This document shows, piece after piece, positions 9,249 through 18,821 of a stretch of DNA of 64,000 nt. The translations under genes were made by a program, and so were the position numbers. The DNA comes from Leptospira_A soteropolitanensis (GTDB lineage: Bacteria; Spirochaetota; Leptospiria; Leptospirales; Leptospiraceae): assembly GCF_026151335.1 (NCBI RefSeq), contig NZ_JAMQPP010000003.1, one strand, 5' to 3'. The number at the start of each line of letters is the position of its first letter. Positions within the stretch are counted from its first letter, which is position 1. Under the pieces are notes generated by a model. It was not told the origin of the DNA. It worked only from the letters and a program-made list of their open reading frames with translations, and searched no databases.

Positions 9249-10820
9249 TTACTCCTTGTTTTTTAATTGCTTATTTAATAATAAGACTTTTGTTCTTTCT
9301 TGTTCGGATAAATTCTTAAAAGTTTTTTCTGGGGTTAGTTTATCTGAATCGTTAAGAAGGGTTACCAAAAATTCTGTATCCGCTTTCTGGATCCCTTTTT
9401 TTTCTAAATAGTCTGCGAGAAAAATGTTTCTCTTTTTTCCAAAAGATCTAACCATCTCTAAATACATATTTGACTTTCTGCTAAACGAAAATCGTTTATA
9501 ACCTACATAGGAGAGAATGCCAAAAACCGCAATCAAAACTAAAGCTAAAATCGATGGACTACTTCCGGATTTTGAACCCGATTTTGGTGTTTCTGGAGAT
9601 TTTTTTTTCTCTGGAAGTACGGAAATTTCAGGAAATGTTAGAGCCAGAGATTTATATTGTTTTTCGTTTAATGAAAAAAAACTAAAATGGTATGGCTCAA
9701 TTTGCAGCTTCCCTGGCAAATCAGTTTGGTGTCCGTAAAGAATTTTTACTACGGAGTAAAATCCATATTCACCCGAGTCTAGTTTCCGGAAAGTTTTTGT
9801 CCTGTTCTGTGAGATGACTTGAACTTTTGGATTCTGCATTGATGATGGAGATATACCTTCATACCCGCCTTCTCCTTCAATGGTGATTTCATAATAAGCT
9901 GTTTCTCCCTTGTGGACTGTCTTTGGAAAGTCAGTTAGACTAATTTTGAAGTTTCCAATTGCTCCTGTGAATTCTTTCGGTTTGTTTGAGGGCAGTTCCA
10001 GGACTGTGACTGTTACAGGATTTGTGTTAACTGTCTCTTGTAACGAGTTGAAACGAAGACTGTCTCCTGTGATAAATTTGGTTTTCCCGATCTGGAACCT
10101 TCCTGCTTTAATGCCAGTTAGACCATATATTTCTTTATCATAAACGAGTGTTTTTCTTAAGTGATTGTTTCTGATTACTTCTGGTTCAATTTGTACGGAA
10201 ACTTGTTTTAAAGTCTCCGAAAGAAAATAGGGAAAGGAAATGGATTGGTTCGGATCTCTTTCGAGAAATGGTTGTCTATATCCATTGTAGTACAATACGA
10301 AATAACCTACGATTGGCTCCCCTTTGTAAAAGACGGATTTGTTTGTATGAAAAGATACTTCTGGGGATTCTGGTGATGAGTCATCTTCTATATCAAATGG
10401 GAATGGACTCAACCATTGGTTTTGTGATTGTTTGTTTTTTTTGCTGACTTTAAAAGAGATTGGTGGAGATGTATAGGTTTTGTGATCGTATTCAACTGAT
10501 ATTTCTGGAAGTTTAAATGTCCCCTCTGCTTCTGTGTAAACATGGAAGTTTAGTATTTGTGATTTGGTTACTTTAAAATTGATGATTTGAGTTTCTGTTC
10601 CACTGCCAGAAAATTGAATATGCACACCATTTAGTATAATATTAGTTTTAACAGCTCGGAAAGGTTTGTCTCCATGAGCTCTCACCTCTAGTTTTGCATG
10701 TTCCCCAAGAGAAAACTCGTTAGGGTATAAATTGAATTCTACATCGGCAGAAAGGACTTTTTTAAATGGAATAAGATAAAACAGAACAAAGAAAAGTATA
10801 AGTTTACCAGAATTTTTCAT
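9249..10820 (-). CDS. batD: BatD family protein
   Basis: The 523 residues start at ATG 10820; a TTG six bases upstream sits closer to the GGGAGG sequence and is the alternative. A signal peptide (KLILFFVLFYLIPFKKVLSA) leads into several immunoglobulin-like beta domains. One transmembrane helix lies near 430-450 (ILALVLIAVFGILSYVGY), with a cytoplasmic tail behind it, as usual for BatD. Bat proteins are membrane-associated and probably form a complex with MoxR and the VWA proteins; their proposed role in oxygen tolerance is disputed. The start lies within the end of batBC (17-base overlap) and the stop abuts htpG. Confidence 0.88.
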   Translation of the reverse strand: MKNSGKLILFFVLFYLIPFKKVLSADVEFNLYPNEFSLGEHAKLEVRAHGDKPFRAVKTNIILNGVHIQFSGSGTETQIINFKVTKSQILNFHVYTEAEGTFKLPEISVEYDHKTYTSPPISFKVSKKNKQSQNQWLSPFPFDIEDDSSPESPEVSFHTNKSVFYKGEPIVGYFVLYYNGYRQPFLERDPNQSISFPYFLSETLKQVSVQIEPEVIRNNHLRKTLVYDKEIYGLTGIKAGRFQIGKTKFITGDSLRFNSLQETVNTNPVTVTVLELPSNKPKEFTGAIGNFKISLTDFPKTVHKGETAYYEITIEGEGGYEGISPSSMQNPKVQVISQNRTKTFRKLDSGEYGFYSVVKILYGHQTDLPGKLQIEPYHFSFFSLNEKQYKSLALTFPEISVLPEKKKSPETPKSGSKSGSSPSILALVLIAVFGILSYVGYKRFSFSRKSNMYLEMVRSFGKKRNIFLADYLEKKGIQKADTEFLVTLLNDSDKLTPEKTFKNLSEQERTKVLLLNKQLKNKE

Positions 10821-12435
10821 TATCAAAAGAACCTCCCTTTTTATTTTTTAAAATTGTGTCCTGTGAGAAAGGTTCCAAAATTCTTTCTGCATCAGACTTA
10901 TCTTCTTCCGGTTTTTTTTGTTTGTTATTTTGCGGAGGCTCTTGGTTTGATTCGTTGTTCTTTGGATTTTGATTAGGTGCTTGTTCCTTTTTTTTGGTCA
11001 GGTGTTCTATGTTTTTTTTAGCCGCAAGATGGTCTGGATCGATTCTTAAAGTATCAGTATATGATTTTAATGCGTTCTTTTTGTCCCCTAATCTAGCATA
11101 AATATTTCCTAGGTTAAAATTTGCTTTTGCTTTTAGTTCTTGATCGGCTTTTGGATGAGCTAGAATTTTTTCTGAAAGTTCCTTGGCTTCTTTATATTGT
11201 CCTAATTGGTAGGCTGTTGCAGATTCATTATAGAACAGTTTTGGATCATCTTTGATGTATTCTTTTGCCTTATCAAATTCCTTTTTGCTTTCGTTAAAAT
11301 TTTTATTGTGATAAGATTTTACGCCTCGTTCGATAGAATTCCCTCCTGGGTCGAGTTCCCAGGCTTCAAGCCTACCCCAACCTATAGAGATCAGTAGCAG
11401 CAGGACTAAGTAAATGTTAGTTGGTATTTTTTGCATAAAAAAGGTTAGGACTCGTTCTAATAACAGGAAGCCAATCGCTGCGATTAAAAATGGATGTGCA
11501 CCATCTTCGTTCTTGAAACGCTCAACGCTTTGAATTTTCTTTTTTTTGATAGATTGTATTGTATCAAGAAGAGCATAGGCTCCCTCGGCTTCGAAAGAAA
11601 CATCATAATAACTTCCATCATTTTGTTCGGCTATGGCTTTTAGTTTTTCAATATTCATTTTGGAAATCACTAGATTTGGTGTCATAGGTGAATCTGATAT
11701 ACCAGCATCCAAAGTCACATAACCTCCTTTGCCAGTTCCTGGATCGCGGTATTCAATGTAGCCGCCTTCTGGAGTACCAATTCCCCATACCATCACCTCC
11801 CCTCCGATAGATGGAAGGTTTTGGTTTTCATGGTCCTCTCCGTCAGAAACAACTATAGTTATTTGCGAGGATATATTGTTATTTTTTTTTCTGATTTTGT
11901 TTACTCTCTCTAGAGCTACTGCAAGGTCTGTTCCTTTTGCACCAACCATTTCAACACCTAATGCTTGTATATAGTCGGATACGGCTGAAATATCGGAGGT
12001 TAATGGGCAAAAAGAAAAAGATTGACCTGCAAAAACGACAATTCCTACCCTATTTCCTTTGAGACAAGGTAGAATTCTTAATGCTAAGTCTTGGAATCGT
12101 TTGAGTCGACTTGGTTTAACATCTATTGCATTCATTGATAAACTCACATCGACAACAAACATGATGTCTGCGGATTCAAATTCTTTGAGAGATTCAACTT
12201 CTGTGGATTTTGTCTTAAACAGAGAATAAAATGCAAAAAAAAGTGCAAGTAGGAAGGAAAGTATTCTCAAAACATATATTTTTGTATTACTTGTATAGAT
12301 TCTATTTTTTAAATTTGGATGTTTTTCTTTAAATAGATTGGCTTTTACATTGATATATAACTTTAAGGAGAAGACAAGGATCCAAATGAAAATACAAAGC
12401 AGAGCAACTGTTGCGATAAGATTTAAATTTGTCAT
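10804..12435 (-). CDS. batB: Fused BatB-BatC: membrane VWA domain plus TPR domain
   Basis: This 543-residue protein joins two usually separate Bat genes. Residues 1-75 hold two membrane helices. A VWA domain (about 85-290) follows with an intact MIDAS: DVSLSMN, the Thr of KGTD, and SDGED. A third helix and a fourth hydrophobic segment (NIYLVLLLLISIGWG, a former BatC signal peptide) come next. TPR repeats (about 375-480) carry NFNLGNIYARLGDKKNALKSY. The last 70 residues are rich in Asn, Gln, Lys and Pro. The VWA domain probably faces the periplasm and binds partners through a divalent metal. Its ATG overlaps the batA stop (ATGA). Confidence 0.9.
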   Translation of the reverse strand: MTNLNLIATVALLCIFIWILVFSLKLYINVKANLFKEKHPNLKNRIYTSNTKIYVLRILSFLLALFFAFYSLFKTKSTEVESLKEFESADIMFVVDVSLSMNAIDVKPSRLKRFQDLALRILPCLKGNRVGIVVFAGQSFSFCPLTSDISAVSDYIQALGVEMVGAKGTDLAVALERVNKIRKKNNNISSQITIVVSDGEDHENQNLPSIGGEVMVWGIGTPEGGYIEYRDPGTGKGGYVTLDAGISDSPMTPNLVISKMNIEKLKAIAEQNDGSYYDVSFEAEGAYALLDTIQSIKKKKIQSVERFKNEDGAHPFLIAAIGFLLLERVLTFFMQKIPTNIYLVLLLLISIGWGRLEAWELDPGGNSIERGVKSYHNKNFNESKKEFDKAKEYIKDDPKLFYNESATAYQLGQYKEAKELSEKILAHPKADQELKAKANFNLGNIYARLGDKKNALKSYTDTLRIDPDHLAAKKNIEHLTKKKEQAPNQNPKNNESNQEPPQNNKQKKPEEDKSDAERILEPFSQDTILKNKKGGSFDNEKFW

Positions 12436-13385
12436 AACTTTTCCGTAAGTGGATAAAACATAAAAAGACCAACAATTCCCAGTAAACCGAAGAAATAGGA
12501 TAACGCCGTAGGAAAATTCGTTTCCTGTATTTCCATTGGTTTTGAAGGGAGTTCTACTCTCTCTAGACCATTAATTTCATTCAGAACTTCTTGTAGTACT
12601 TCTGGAGATTCTGCACGGAAAAATCTACCACTCGTGTTTTGTGAGATTTCTTCTAATGATTCATAATTCACTTCGTATTGGCCTTGTTCTTTTCCAATCC
12701 CTATGCAATATACTTTAATCCCAAAAGCTTTGGCTGCTTGAGAGGCAGTCTCTGGGTCAAGTTTTCCGGTATTTGACACTCCATCTGTTAGGAGGATAAT
12801 GATTTTTGATTTTGCTGCGGAGTCTTTGAGCCTGTAAGTTGACAATACTAATGCATCACCAACAGCAGTGCCTTGTTCAGATATGTCTTCATCGGAAGCT
12901 TCTGCGATCAGCTCGTCTAATGCATATCTGTCGTTTGATAAAGGAGATTGAAGGTATGCTGCCCCCGCAAAGAGTACAATTCCTATGCGATCAGATACTC
13001 TTTTCTTGATAAAGTCCCTTAGTAGTTCTTTCGACACTGTTAGTCTATTTTTTGGTAAAAAATCATAGGAATTAACCATCGAACCAGAAATGTCTAACGC
13101 AATCATGATGTCGATTCCATTCGTTATATCGGGCATTAGATGATATTTTTTACCTGGACCTGCTGCAGCAATGATAAGGAATATACTTGCCACATAAATG
13201 AGAAATTCTGTGATTTTTAAGAACGGAATCTTGGTTCTTAAAAAGAAATTGTTGTTTTGCGATCGAAATCGATCCGATTGGATCAGCAAGACAGATCCAA
13301 TCGGTTTTTTTCGCCATTGATAAAGCGCCAGCAAGAGAAATGGGAGAATCAATAGTAATAGGTAAGGTCTTTGGAATTGGTCCAT
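12432..13385 (-). CDS. batA: BatA: membrane-anchored VWA protein
   Basis: I start this at ATG 13385, two bases after the preceding stop, giving 317 residues; an upstream ATG would add 12 residues that run into the preceding gene. Two hydrophobic helices near the N-terminus (PYLLLLILPFLLLALYQW and ITEFLIYVASIFLIIAAAG) flank a basic loop. The VWA domain has a full MIDAS (DISGSM, EQGTA, LLTDGVS). A C-terminal helix (ALSYFFGLLGIVGLFMFYP) closes the protein. This is the standard BatA topology, with the VWA domain outside the cytoplasm. It is a paralogue of the VWA half of the next gene. Confidence 0.92.
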   Translation of the reverse strand: MDQFQRPYLLLLILPFLLLALYQWRKKPIGSVLLIQSDRFRSQNNNFFLRTKIPFLKITEFLIYVASIFLIIAAAGPGKKYHLMPDITNGIDIMIALDISGSMVNSYDFLPKNRLTVSKELLRDFIKKRVSDRIGIVLFAGAAYLQSPLSNDRYALDELIAEASDEDISEQGTAVGDALVLSTYRLKDSAAKSKIIILLTDGVSNTGKLDPETASQAAKAFGIKVYCIGIGKEQGQYEVNYESLEEISQNTSGRFFRAESPEVLQEVLNEINGLERVELPSKPMEIQETNFPTALSYFFGLLGIVGLFMFYPLTEKL

Positions 13386-13387
13386 AA

Positions 13388-14227
13388 TTATAGTCCAAAA
13401 TCCTGTTTGATTTTTTCCCAAATAGCTACTGCTTGTTCTTTGCTTATTTCAGCTATATTTTCATCATACTTTGTCTTTCTAAAGTATATTCGCAATTCCC
13501 TGAGAATAGAATCGTTTATATGAGTTCTGTCAAATAACTCTGCTAAAAATTCAGAATCTGTTTTCCCTAATAAGTTTTGTCCTAATTTTTTTGAGAATGC
13601 TTCTTTTAGATATTCGCTGATTTTAAACGCTAATTTTTTTTCAGAGATTTTATTCGTCTGCAAATAGGTTTCTAGGTTATGAAGTCGTTTGGTTTTTTCT
13701 TCTAAAGTTGGTTGTTTTTCCCAGAGAGCATCTACTACTTTTGGTTTTGATTTCCAATAGATGTATAGAGCGTATAATAGATAAATATTTATTGCGGTTA
13801 TCAAAAGAATTATGAATAAACGAAAAAAATATGGTCCCGAGAAATTGATCGGTGGCTCAATGTCTTCAATATCAGTTTCATTACCTAGTAGTTGAGATTT
13901 TACCTTGAGCGTTAGAGTGGATTTCATGGGTTCGTCGTTTTTTTTCCAAGTGACGGGAATTGTATAATCTCCAGGTTTATAAAAGATAATTGATGTTTTT
14001 AGTTTTGATTTTTCTTTAACAATATTAAAAATCTTGAAAGAAGGTACGGTGTCGTCATCATAAACTTCGCCTTCTGTGGCATCTAAACTATGTTCATCGG
14101 AATCTGTTAATTCGATTTGATAATGAACGGTATCACCAACATAAATATCGTTCTCTGTAACTGATTCTTTCGGTAATGCATAAATGGAAATGGTTGTTAG
14201 GAAAAATAATGTAATGTATTTAGCCAT
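13388..14227 (-). CDS. Bat-operon membrane protein (BatD-like/DUF4381-like)
   Basis: The protein has 279 residues from an ATG start. An N-terminal signal peptide (YITLFFLTTISIYALP) precedes a beta-rich extracytoplasmic domain of about 120 residues, with YKPGDYTIPVTW as in BatD-type Ig folds. One transmembrane helix lies near 135-157, followed by a helical cytoplasmic tail of 115 residues. Genes of this shape normally sit between DUF58 and the VWA genes in moxR-bat operons. The exact role is unknown; it is probably part of the Bat membrane complex. It overlaps the DUF58 gene by 8 bases and is followed by batA after two bases. Confidence 0.75.
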   Translation of the reverse strand: MAKYITLFFLTTISIYALPKESVTENDIYVGDTVHYQIELTDSDEHSLDATEGEVYDDDTVPSFKIFNIVKEKSKLKTSIIFYKPGDYTIPVTWKKNDEPMKSTLTLKVKSQLLGNETDIEDIEPPINFSGPYFFRLFIILLITAINIYLLYALYIYWKSKPKVVDALWEKQPTLEEKTKRLHNLETYLQTNKISEKKLAFKISEYLKEAFSKKLGQNLLGKTDSEFLAELFDRTHINDSILRELRIYFRKTKYDENIAEISKEQAVAIWEKIKQDFGL

Positions 14228-15038
14228 TTCGTTTTGCTTTGAATAAGGGTAGGATCTGATTGGAAAGTTTTGCTTTAGGATTGATGCGAACTAAGTTTTG
14301 TCCAAAAAAAGTTTTTGCGGCTTTTAAGTCTTTTTCATATGTATTCTCTAGGCTGCAAAAGCTGATTTTTTCTTCCGAAATTTTCCCGAAAAACTTAAAC
14401 CAAGTTGGATATTGTATTATCTCTAATTCGTCTTCGATCCAAATGCCTGCTTGTTCCCAAATTTTTGGAACCTTATTGTTCTTTAGATAAGCCGAAAATT
14501 GATTAAAATCAGAAATCCAATAACTAACTGCAAATTTCGGATAGAGCTTAAATGCATATTGGTATGCTTCTTCATAATTTGTCTCGTCACCGCCAGTTTG
14601 TTTGGTTACCTTTGTAAAGATTAAAAAAACTTCGGATTCTGTTCTGAGCCAGTTAGCGGAAGATTTTTGATTGCTTGAAAAGCTGATGAGTAAAACGCGA
14701 TTCCCTATTTTTACGTGGAAGAGAGATAAAAAGAGTGCCATTTGGAATGCAGATTCTTTCTTTGAACCACTGAGTGAGTTGCTTAAGTCTAAAAAAATTA
14801 TGATGGGAGCGTCACGTTCCTCATAGAATTCTTTTGTGTATAACTCGCCTGTTCTGGATGTTACATTCCAATCGATATAACGTATATCGTCTCCTAAATG
14901 ATAGTTTCTGACTTCTTTGAAATCAAGCCCTCTTCCCTTTTCTGACATTGTTATGATGCCTTGTCTAGTGGAAGAGAATCTCTTTTTAGTTTCCCATTGT
15001 AATACCTGGAGTAATCTTTTTAACTCTGGAGATAACAT
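14220..15038 (-). CDS. DUF58 domain protein (MoxR partner)
   Basis: The 272-residue protein carries the DUF58 signature: GRGLDFKEVRNYHLGDDIRYIDWNVTSRTGELYTKEF in outline, near residues 35-70, with the invariant R-Y-I-D-W-N core. A degenerate VWA-like fold follows (IIIFLDLSNSLSGSKK). There are no membrane helices. DUF58 proteins accompany MoxR ATPases and VWA proteins and are thought to be clients or adaptors in assembling them. Its ATG touches the moxR stop (no gap), which supports co-translation. Confidence 0.92.
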   Translation of the reverse strand: MLSPELKRLLQVLQWETKKRFSSTRQGIITMSEKGRGLDFKEVRNYHLGDDIRYIDWNVTSRTGELYTKEFYEERDAPIIIFLDLSNSLSGSKKESAFQMALFLSLFHVKIGNRVLLISFSSNQKSSANWLRTESEVFLIFTKVTKQTGGDETNYEEAYQYAFKLYPKFAVSYWISDFNQFSAYLKNNKVPKIWEQAGIWIEDELEIIQYPTWFKFFGKISEEKISFCSLENTYEKDLKAAKTFFGQNLVRINPKAKLSNQILPLFKAKRNG

Positions 15039-16019
15039 CTATGGAACTTCCGTTACAGATAAGATTCGTTTGATAATGGAATCTGTGCTGATGTCCTCGC
15101 TGATTGCATCAATGGTTAGGTGGAGTCTGTGTTTTACGATTTCGGAGAAAAACCGATGTATATCTTCTGGGATCACAAAATCGCGACCTTCTAACAATGC
15201 GTTGATTCTGCTGACTTTCAGCAAAGCTAGGCTTGCCCTAGGACTTACTCCATGTTGAATATAGGTTTTTAATTCATTGTCTATTGTAGTTTCTGGCCTT
15301 GTGTTTCTTGTAAGGCTTACGATATAGTTCTGTAATTTTGGTTCTATAAAGACTTTGTTTGAAATTTCCGAAATTTTTTGAATATCCTTTGGGTGTATTA
15401 TTTTATTTGGTTTTTTCTTGGGAAAGTTTAAATTTCCATGTTGGTGTAAGATTGCCAGCTCGTCGTCAAATGATGGATAGGTGACAGTCACTTTAAACAA
15501 AAAACGATCAAGTTGCGCCTCTGGAAGTGGGTAAGTACCTTCCTGGTCAATTGGGTTTTGAGTTGCTACAACAAAAAATGGTAACTCTAGGTCGAAGGTT
15601 TGATCTGCAATTGATACCTGTCTTTCTTCCATACATTGGAGCAATGCAGATTGAACCTTTGCGGGTGCTCTGTTGATTTCGTCAGCAAGTAATACATTTG
15701 CAAATATCGGACCTTTTCGAATTTCGAAAGATGAAGTTTTGGGATTAAATATATTAGTGCCTGTTAAGTCTGCTGGTAACAGGTCAGGCGTGAATTGAAC
15801 CCGTGAAAATTTAGCATCCATAATGGATGCTAAATTTTTGGCAACGAGTGTTTTTGCAAGTCCTGGCATTCCTTCGAGTAACACGTGTCCGTTGGCAACA
15901 AGGCCAACGAATAGAGATTGGATTACATGATCCATTCCCGATATAGATTCAGAGAGTTCCGATCTAAGTGACTTGACTTGATCGGAGATTTCATTGATTT
16001 GTTCTTTGTTTATTTGCAT
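15039..16019 (-). CDS. moxR: MoxR-family AAA+ ATPase
   Basis: The protein has 326 residues. The AAA_3 core has a Walker A-like EGMPGLAKT (about 54-62), Walker B LLADEINRA, and sensor/arginine-finger segments with ATQNPIDQEGTYPLPEAQLDRF. A C-terminal lid follows, with GVSPRASLALLKVSR. MoxR ATPases are cytosolic chaperones that act on VWA and DUF58 partners, which lie immediately downstream. The start overlaps the end of the MORN lipoprotein gene by 10 bases, placing moxR in the same long operon. Confidence 0.95.
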   Translation of the reverse strand: MQINKEQINEISDQVKSLRSELSESISGMDHVIQSLFVGLVANGHVLLEGMPGLAKTLVAKNLASIMDAKFSRVQFTPDLLPADLTGTNIFNPKTSSFEIRKGPIFANVLLADEINRAPAKVQSALLQCMEERQVSIADQTFDLELPFFVVATQNPIDQEGTYPLPEAQLDRFLFKVTVTYPSFDDELAILHQHGNLNFPKKKPNKIIHPKDIQKISEISNKVFIEPKLQNYIVSLTRNTRPETTIDNELKTYIQHGVSPRASLALLKVSRINALLEGRDFVIPEDIHRFFSEIVKHRLHLTIDAISEDISTDSIIKRILSVTEVP

Positions 16020-17329
16020 TGTGATTGAGTCATTTTTGGCATCGGTTTATCAATCATATAGTATTCTGTTTTTCCCCCAATGGTCCAACAGCCCATTTTT
16101 CTTCCTTGAGGTTCCACAGGTCCTTTTCCTAATTCTCTTCCATCTTCAGAATATTCAGTTGCATCTTCAGTGGAACGAATGACCATTCTTTTTTTTCCTG
16201 AAGGATAAAAGTAAGTATAGGGAATACTTGGTTTGTAATTAAGTTTTAAATCTTGTGTTTCTTCATCAATTTTTACAAGTGAAAAGAAAAGTTTTCCTTC
16301 TCCTAAAATTTTTCCTGTGTTATCAAATACTTTAGCAGATTCCAACATACTTTCGTTTGCCATATTCCCTTGGTAACCAATCTGCCCATTTTTATAGTAA
16401 AACTTCCATTCGCCGGTTCTTGTATGTTTTCTTGGTCCAATGCCAAAAAGTTTTCCATCTGCATAGTATTCCTTCCAGATTCCGGTTCTTTCATATTTTA
16501 TATCTAAGTTTTCTGAATTTTCTTTTTTGGAATATGTTCCTTCGGCTAGTACATTCCCTTTTGGTCCAAACATTTTCCATAAACCAGAACGTACATCGGA
16601 TGTGTAAGAACCTTGAGATTCTACTGCGCCGTCTTTATAGTAGTTTATTTCTTGCCCATTTTTAAGGCCGTTGTTGTATGAAACTTTTGTTTTGATCCCG
16701 TTTCCATCTGCTCCGATGAAATAATAGATCCATTCACCATCTTCTTCGTTTTCTTTAAAAGAACCTTTTTCTACCCACTCACCTTTGTTATTTTTTCGAT
16801 AGTATGGTCCATTTTTTTTATCATCCACGTAAGTAGTTTCTGAGGTTACATTGCCTTGTTTATCAAAAGTTTTTGCTATCCCTTCCTTTTTACCGTCAAC
16901 CCAAGGAGTTTCTGCAAGAAACCTTTGTGGATTTTCTGGATCTGGTTTTTTCCAAATTCCGGTTTTTTTCCCATCAATATATTCTCCTACTTGATCTAAT
17001 GTGGATTTATATTTTGGATTTTCTGCAGTTGACCCAGGTTGTTCGAATTGGATATATTCTTCCCAAGAGCCATGTTTGGGGAGTGATTTGATTTTTGCGG
17101 GAGCAAATTTTGCTACTTGGTCTTCAGTGCAAGGAATACCACCGCATTCAGCTTTGACTTCTCCAATGGCTCGGATTCCACCGGAATTTTTGAAACGTTC
17201 TGTTCTGATCCATTTGCCTTTGGTAAATTTGAGTTCGAATTCTTGGTCGCCTGACCCGTCTTTTATGGAGGCACCAGAACATTGGATGACCAGTATTGAG
17301 ATGGTTAAGTAGAGAAGTTTTAGTTTCAT
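16010..17329 (-). CDS. Lipoprotein with MORN-variant repeats
   Basis: The protein has 439 residues. The signal sequence LLYLTISILVIQC ends in a relaxed spirochaete lipobox, with Cys at residue 17, so it is probably membrane-anchored. Most of the rest is repeats of about 22-25 residues of the form G-x-W-x-x-Y-x-x-D-G-K/N-x-x-x-x-G, as in the YwqK/MORN-variant family (for example GIWKEYYADGKLFGIG and GEWKFYYKNGQIGYQG). There is a short Cys pair near the N-terminus (CGGIPC) and a C-terminal Cys. Some databases call such proteins 'YwqK antitoxins', but nothing here suggests a toxin pair. It overlaps the thioesterase gene (ATGA) and moxR, so it is part of the bat operon. Confidence 0.85.
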   Translation of the reverse strand: MKLKLLYLTISILVIQCSGASIKDGSGDQEFELKFTKGKWIRTERFKNSGGIRAIGEVKAECGGIPCTEDQVAKFAPAKIKSLPKHGSWEEYIQFEQPGSTAENPKYKSTLDQVGEYIDGKKTGIWKKPDPENPQRFLAETPWVDGKKEGIAKTFDKQGNVTSETTYVDDKKNGPYYRKNNKGEWVEKGSFKENEEDGEWIYYFIGADGNGIKTKVSYNNGLKNGQEINYYKDGAVESQGSYTSDVRSGLWKMFGPKGNVLAEGTYSKKENSENLDIKYERTGIWKEYYADGKLFGIGPRKHTRTGEWKFYYKNGQIGYQGNMANESMLESAKVFDNTGKILGEGKLFFSLVKIDEETQDLKLNYKPSIPYTYFYPSGKKRMVIRSTEDATEYSEDGRELGKGPVEPQGRKMGCWTIGGKTEYYMIDKPMPKMTQSQCK

Positions 17330-17868
17330 GTTTCTATCCTATCAAAGAGATGTGCGCGTTTCAATTTATTTACTGCTAGCAATTCACTCGCAATCGCTAT
17401 TTTTCCTCCAGTTAATTTATCAGAGAAAAAACGTGGCGGGAGTATATGAAATGCCCCCTCCCCTTTTACATATAAGATTTCTCGATCGAGAGATGTAAGT
17501 TCACATTCTAAAAAAACTTTTCGTTTCGCTTTTTTAATAGGCCATGCTCGGATGAGTAATTCTTTTTCTACTGGAGTGGCTTTGTGGAATTTAAAGCCCA
17601 TAGTATCTGTCATCACGATATAACCTAAATGAAAACAAAGTCCTCCCATCGCTTCATCTAGTACGGTAGAAAGAATTCCGCCATGAACGAAGCCGGGTGC
17701 TCCATTATACAATTTCTTAAAATTATAAGTAAAATTGACTTCTCCAGTTTCATCATGAAAAGTGAAGTCCGCTACTAGCCCGAGCGGGTTTTCTTTTCCG
17801 CAGCCAAAACATGTATCATGGTGGATTTCATAACCGTGTCTGGATGGGTTTTCTATAGGTTGGTTCAT
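17326..17868 (-). CDS. PaaI-type hot-dog thioesterase
   Basis: The 180 residues form one hot-dog domain. The N-terminal CFGCGKENPLGL segment and the active-site GFVHGGILSTVLDEAMG helix are characteristic of PaaI/acyl-CoA thioesterases that hydrolyse acyl- or aryl-CoA. The length is normal and there is no signal peptide. It lies between an alpha/beta hydrolase (21-base gap upstream) and the MORN lipoprotein (4-base overlap downstream), at the head of the bat operon. The substrate is not predictable. Confidence 0.88.
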   Translation of the reverse strand: MNQPIENPSRHGYEIHHDTCFGCGKENPLGLVADFTFHDETGEVNFTYNFKKLYNGAPGFVHGGILSTVLDEAMGGLCFHLGYIVMTDTMGFKFHKATPVEKELLIRAWPIKKAKRKVFLECELTSLDREILYVKGEGAFHILPPRFFSDKLTGGKIAIASELLAVNKLKRAHLFDRIET

Positions 17869-17889
17869 TCATTATCCTTGGTTTGGTGA

Positions 17890-18729
17890 TTAGCTTTCTA
17901 AAAAATCTATAATAACGTTTGATACTTCTTCAGGGGAATCCATATGCAAATGGTGACCGCCGGGAAGAATTATTTCTGTTAGGTGTTTTACGGCGTCTTT
18001 TCTGTGTTTATATTTTTCGGCTATTTGAAATCCTGATCTGTCACCTAATATTAATAATGTTTTGCAGTCTATACGACTACAAAAAGAGACAATCTGTTCT
18101 TCGGTATAACGGAAAAATGAGTTGTAATGAAGTCTTAAATCCCTTCTTGGTTTTAGTCCCTTGTGGGTTTTTTCAATGCCACGCTCCATTAAAATTTCTG
18201 CCGATTCTTTTTTCATATCACCAGCTCGCATTCTGACACTTACTGCAGATTCCATATCAGGAAAGAAAGTTTCTTTTTTGCCTCGGGGGTGTAAGATTTG
18301 TTTGATAGCTTCTGAAAGTATATCTGGCGCTGATTCGGAGAGGTTTGTGAGAGGACCCAGGGATTCGATTAATACAAGTTTTTTAATTTTTAATAAGTTC
18401 GTCCCTGCCACTAACGTAGATACTGCGGCACCCATTGAATGTGCCATTAGAATAAAATCTTCTAAGCCGAGTGCTTGGGCAATCGATACAACCTCTAGTG
18501 CATATTCGGCAAAATAATATACGGTATTTTCTGGTTTATGACTGGATTTTCCATGACCAGGGAAGTCGATAGAAATGAACCTGTAATTTGGAAAAAACTT
18601 TGCTAATGGAGCAAAGCTGTTTGCGTTGTCAAGCCAGCCGTGGAAGGCAAGGATCGGTGCACCATGCGGATTCCCCCACTCAATCCCCTCTATAGAGTGG
18701 AATTTTGTGTGAATAGTAATTGGCAACAT
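17890..18729 (-). CDS. Alpha/beta-fold hydrolase
   Basis: The protein has 279 residues from an ATG start. The oxyanion HGW motif (30-32), the nucleophile elbow AHSMGAA with Ser98, a strand ending LLILGDRSG that supplies the acid, and GGHHLHMD near 257-264 with the catalytic His form a complete triad. The family covers esterases, C-C hydrolases and dehalogenases; I cannot pick a substrate. It is cytosolic. It appears to be the first gene of the operon running to htpG, and the 92-base divergent space upstream probably holds the promoter. Confidence 0.88.
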   Translation of the reverse strand: MLPITIHTKFHSIEGIEWGNPHGAPILAFHGWLDNANSFAPLAKFFPNYRFISIDFPGHGKSSHKPENTVYYFAEYALEVVSIAQALGLEDFILMAHSMGAAVSTLVAGTNLLKIKKLVLIESLGPLTNLSESAPDILSEAIKQILHPRGKKETFFPDMESAVSVRMRAGDMKKESAEILMERGIEKTHKGLKPRRDLRLHYNSFFRYTEEQIVSFCSRIDCKTLLILGDRSGFQIAEKYKHRKDAVKHLTEIILPGGHHLHMDSPEEVSNVIIDFLES

Positions 18730-18821
18730 ATACCTAAGCCTTTTTGATTCCTGCTCATTGTAAACATTTATCTTTTGGATTTAAGCTTGATTCTTTTTTG
18801 AATTCTCTATGAAATTTGTTC

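Noticed and set aside
16010..17329. Toxin-antitoxin system suggested by the YwqK 'antitoxin' label
   Set aside because: No toxin neighbour exists, and the protein is a MORN-repeat lipoprotein within the bat operon.
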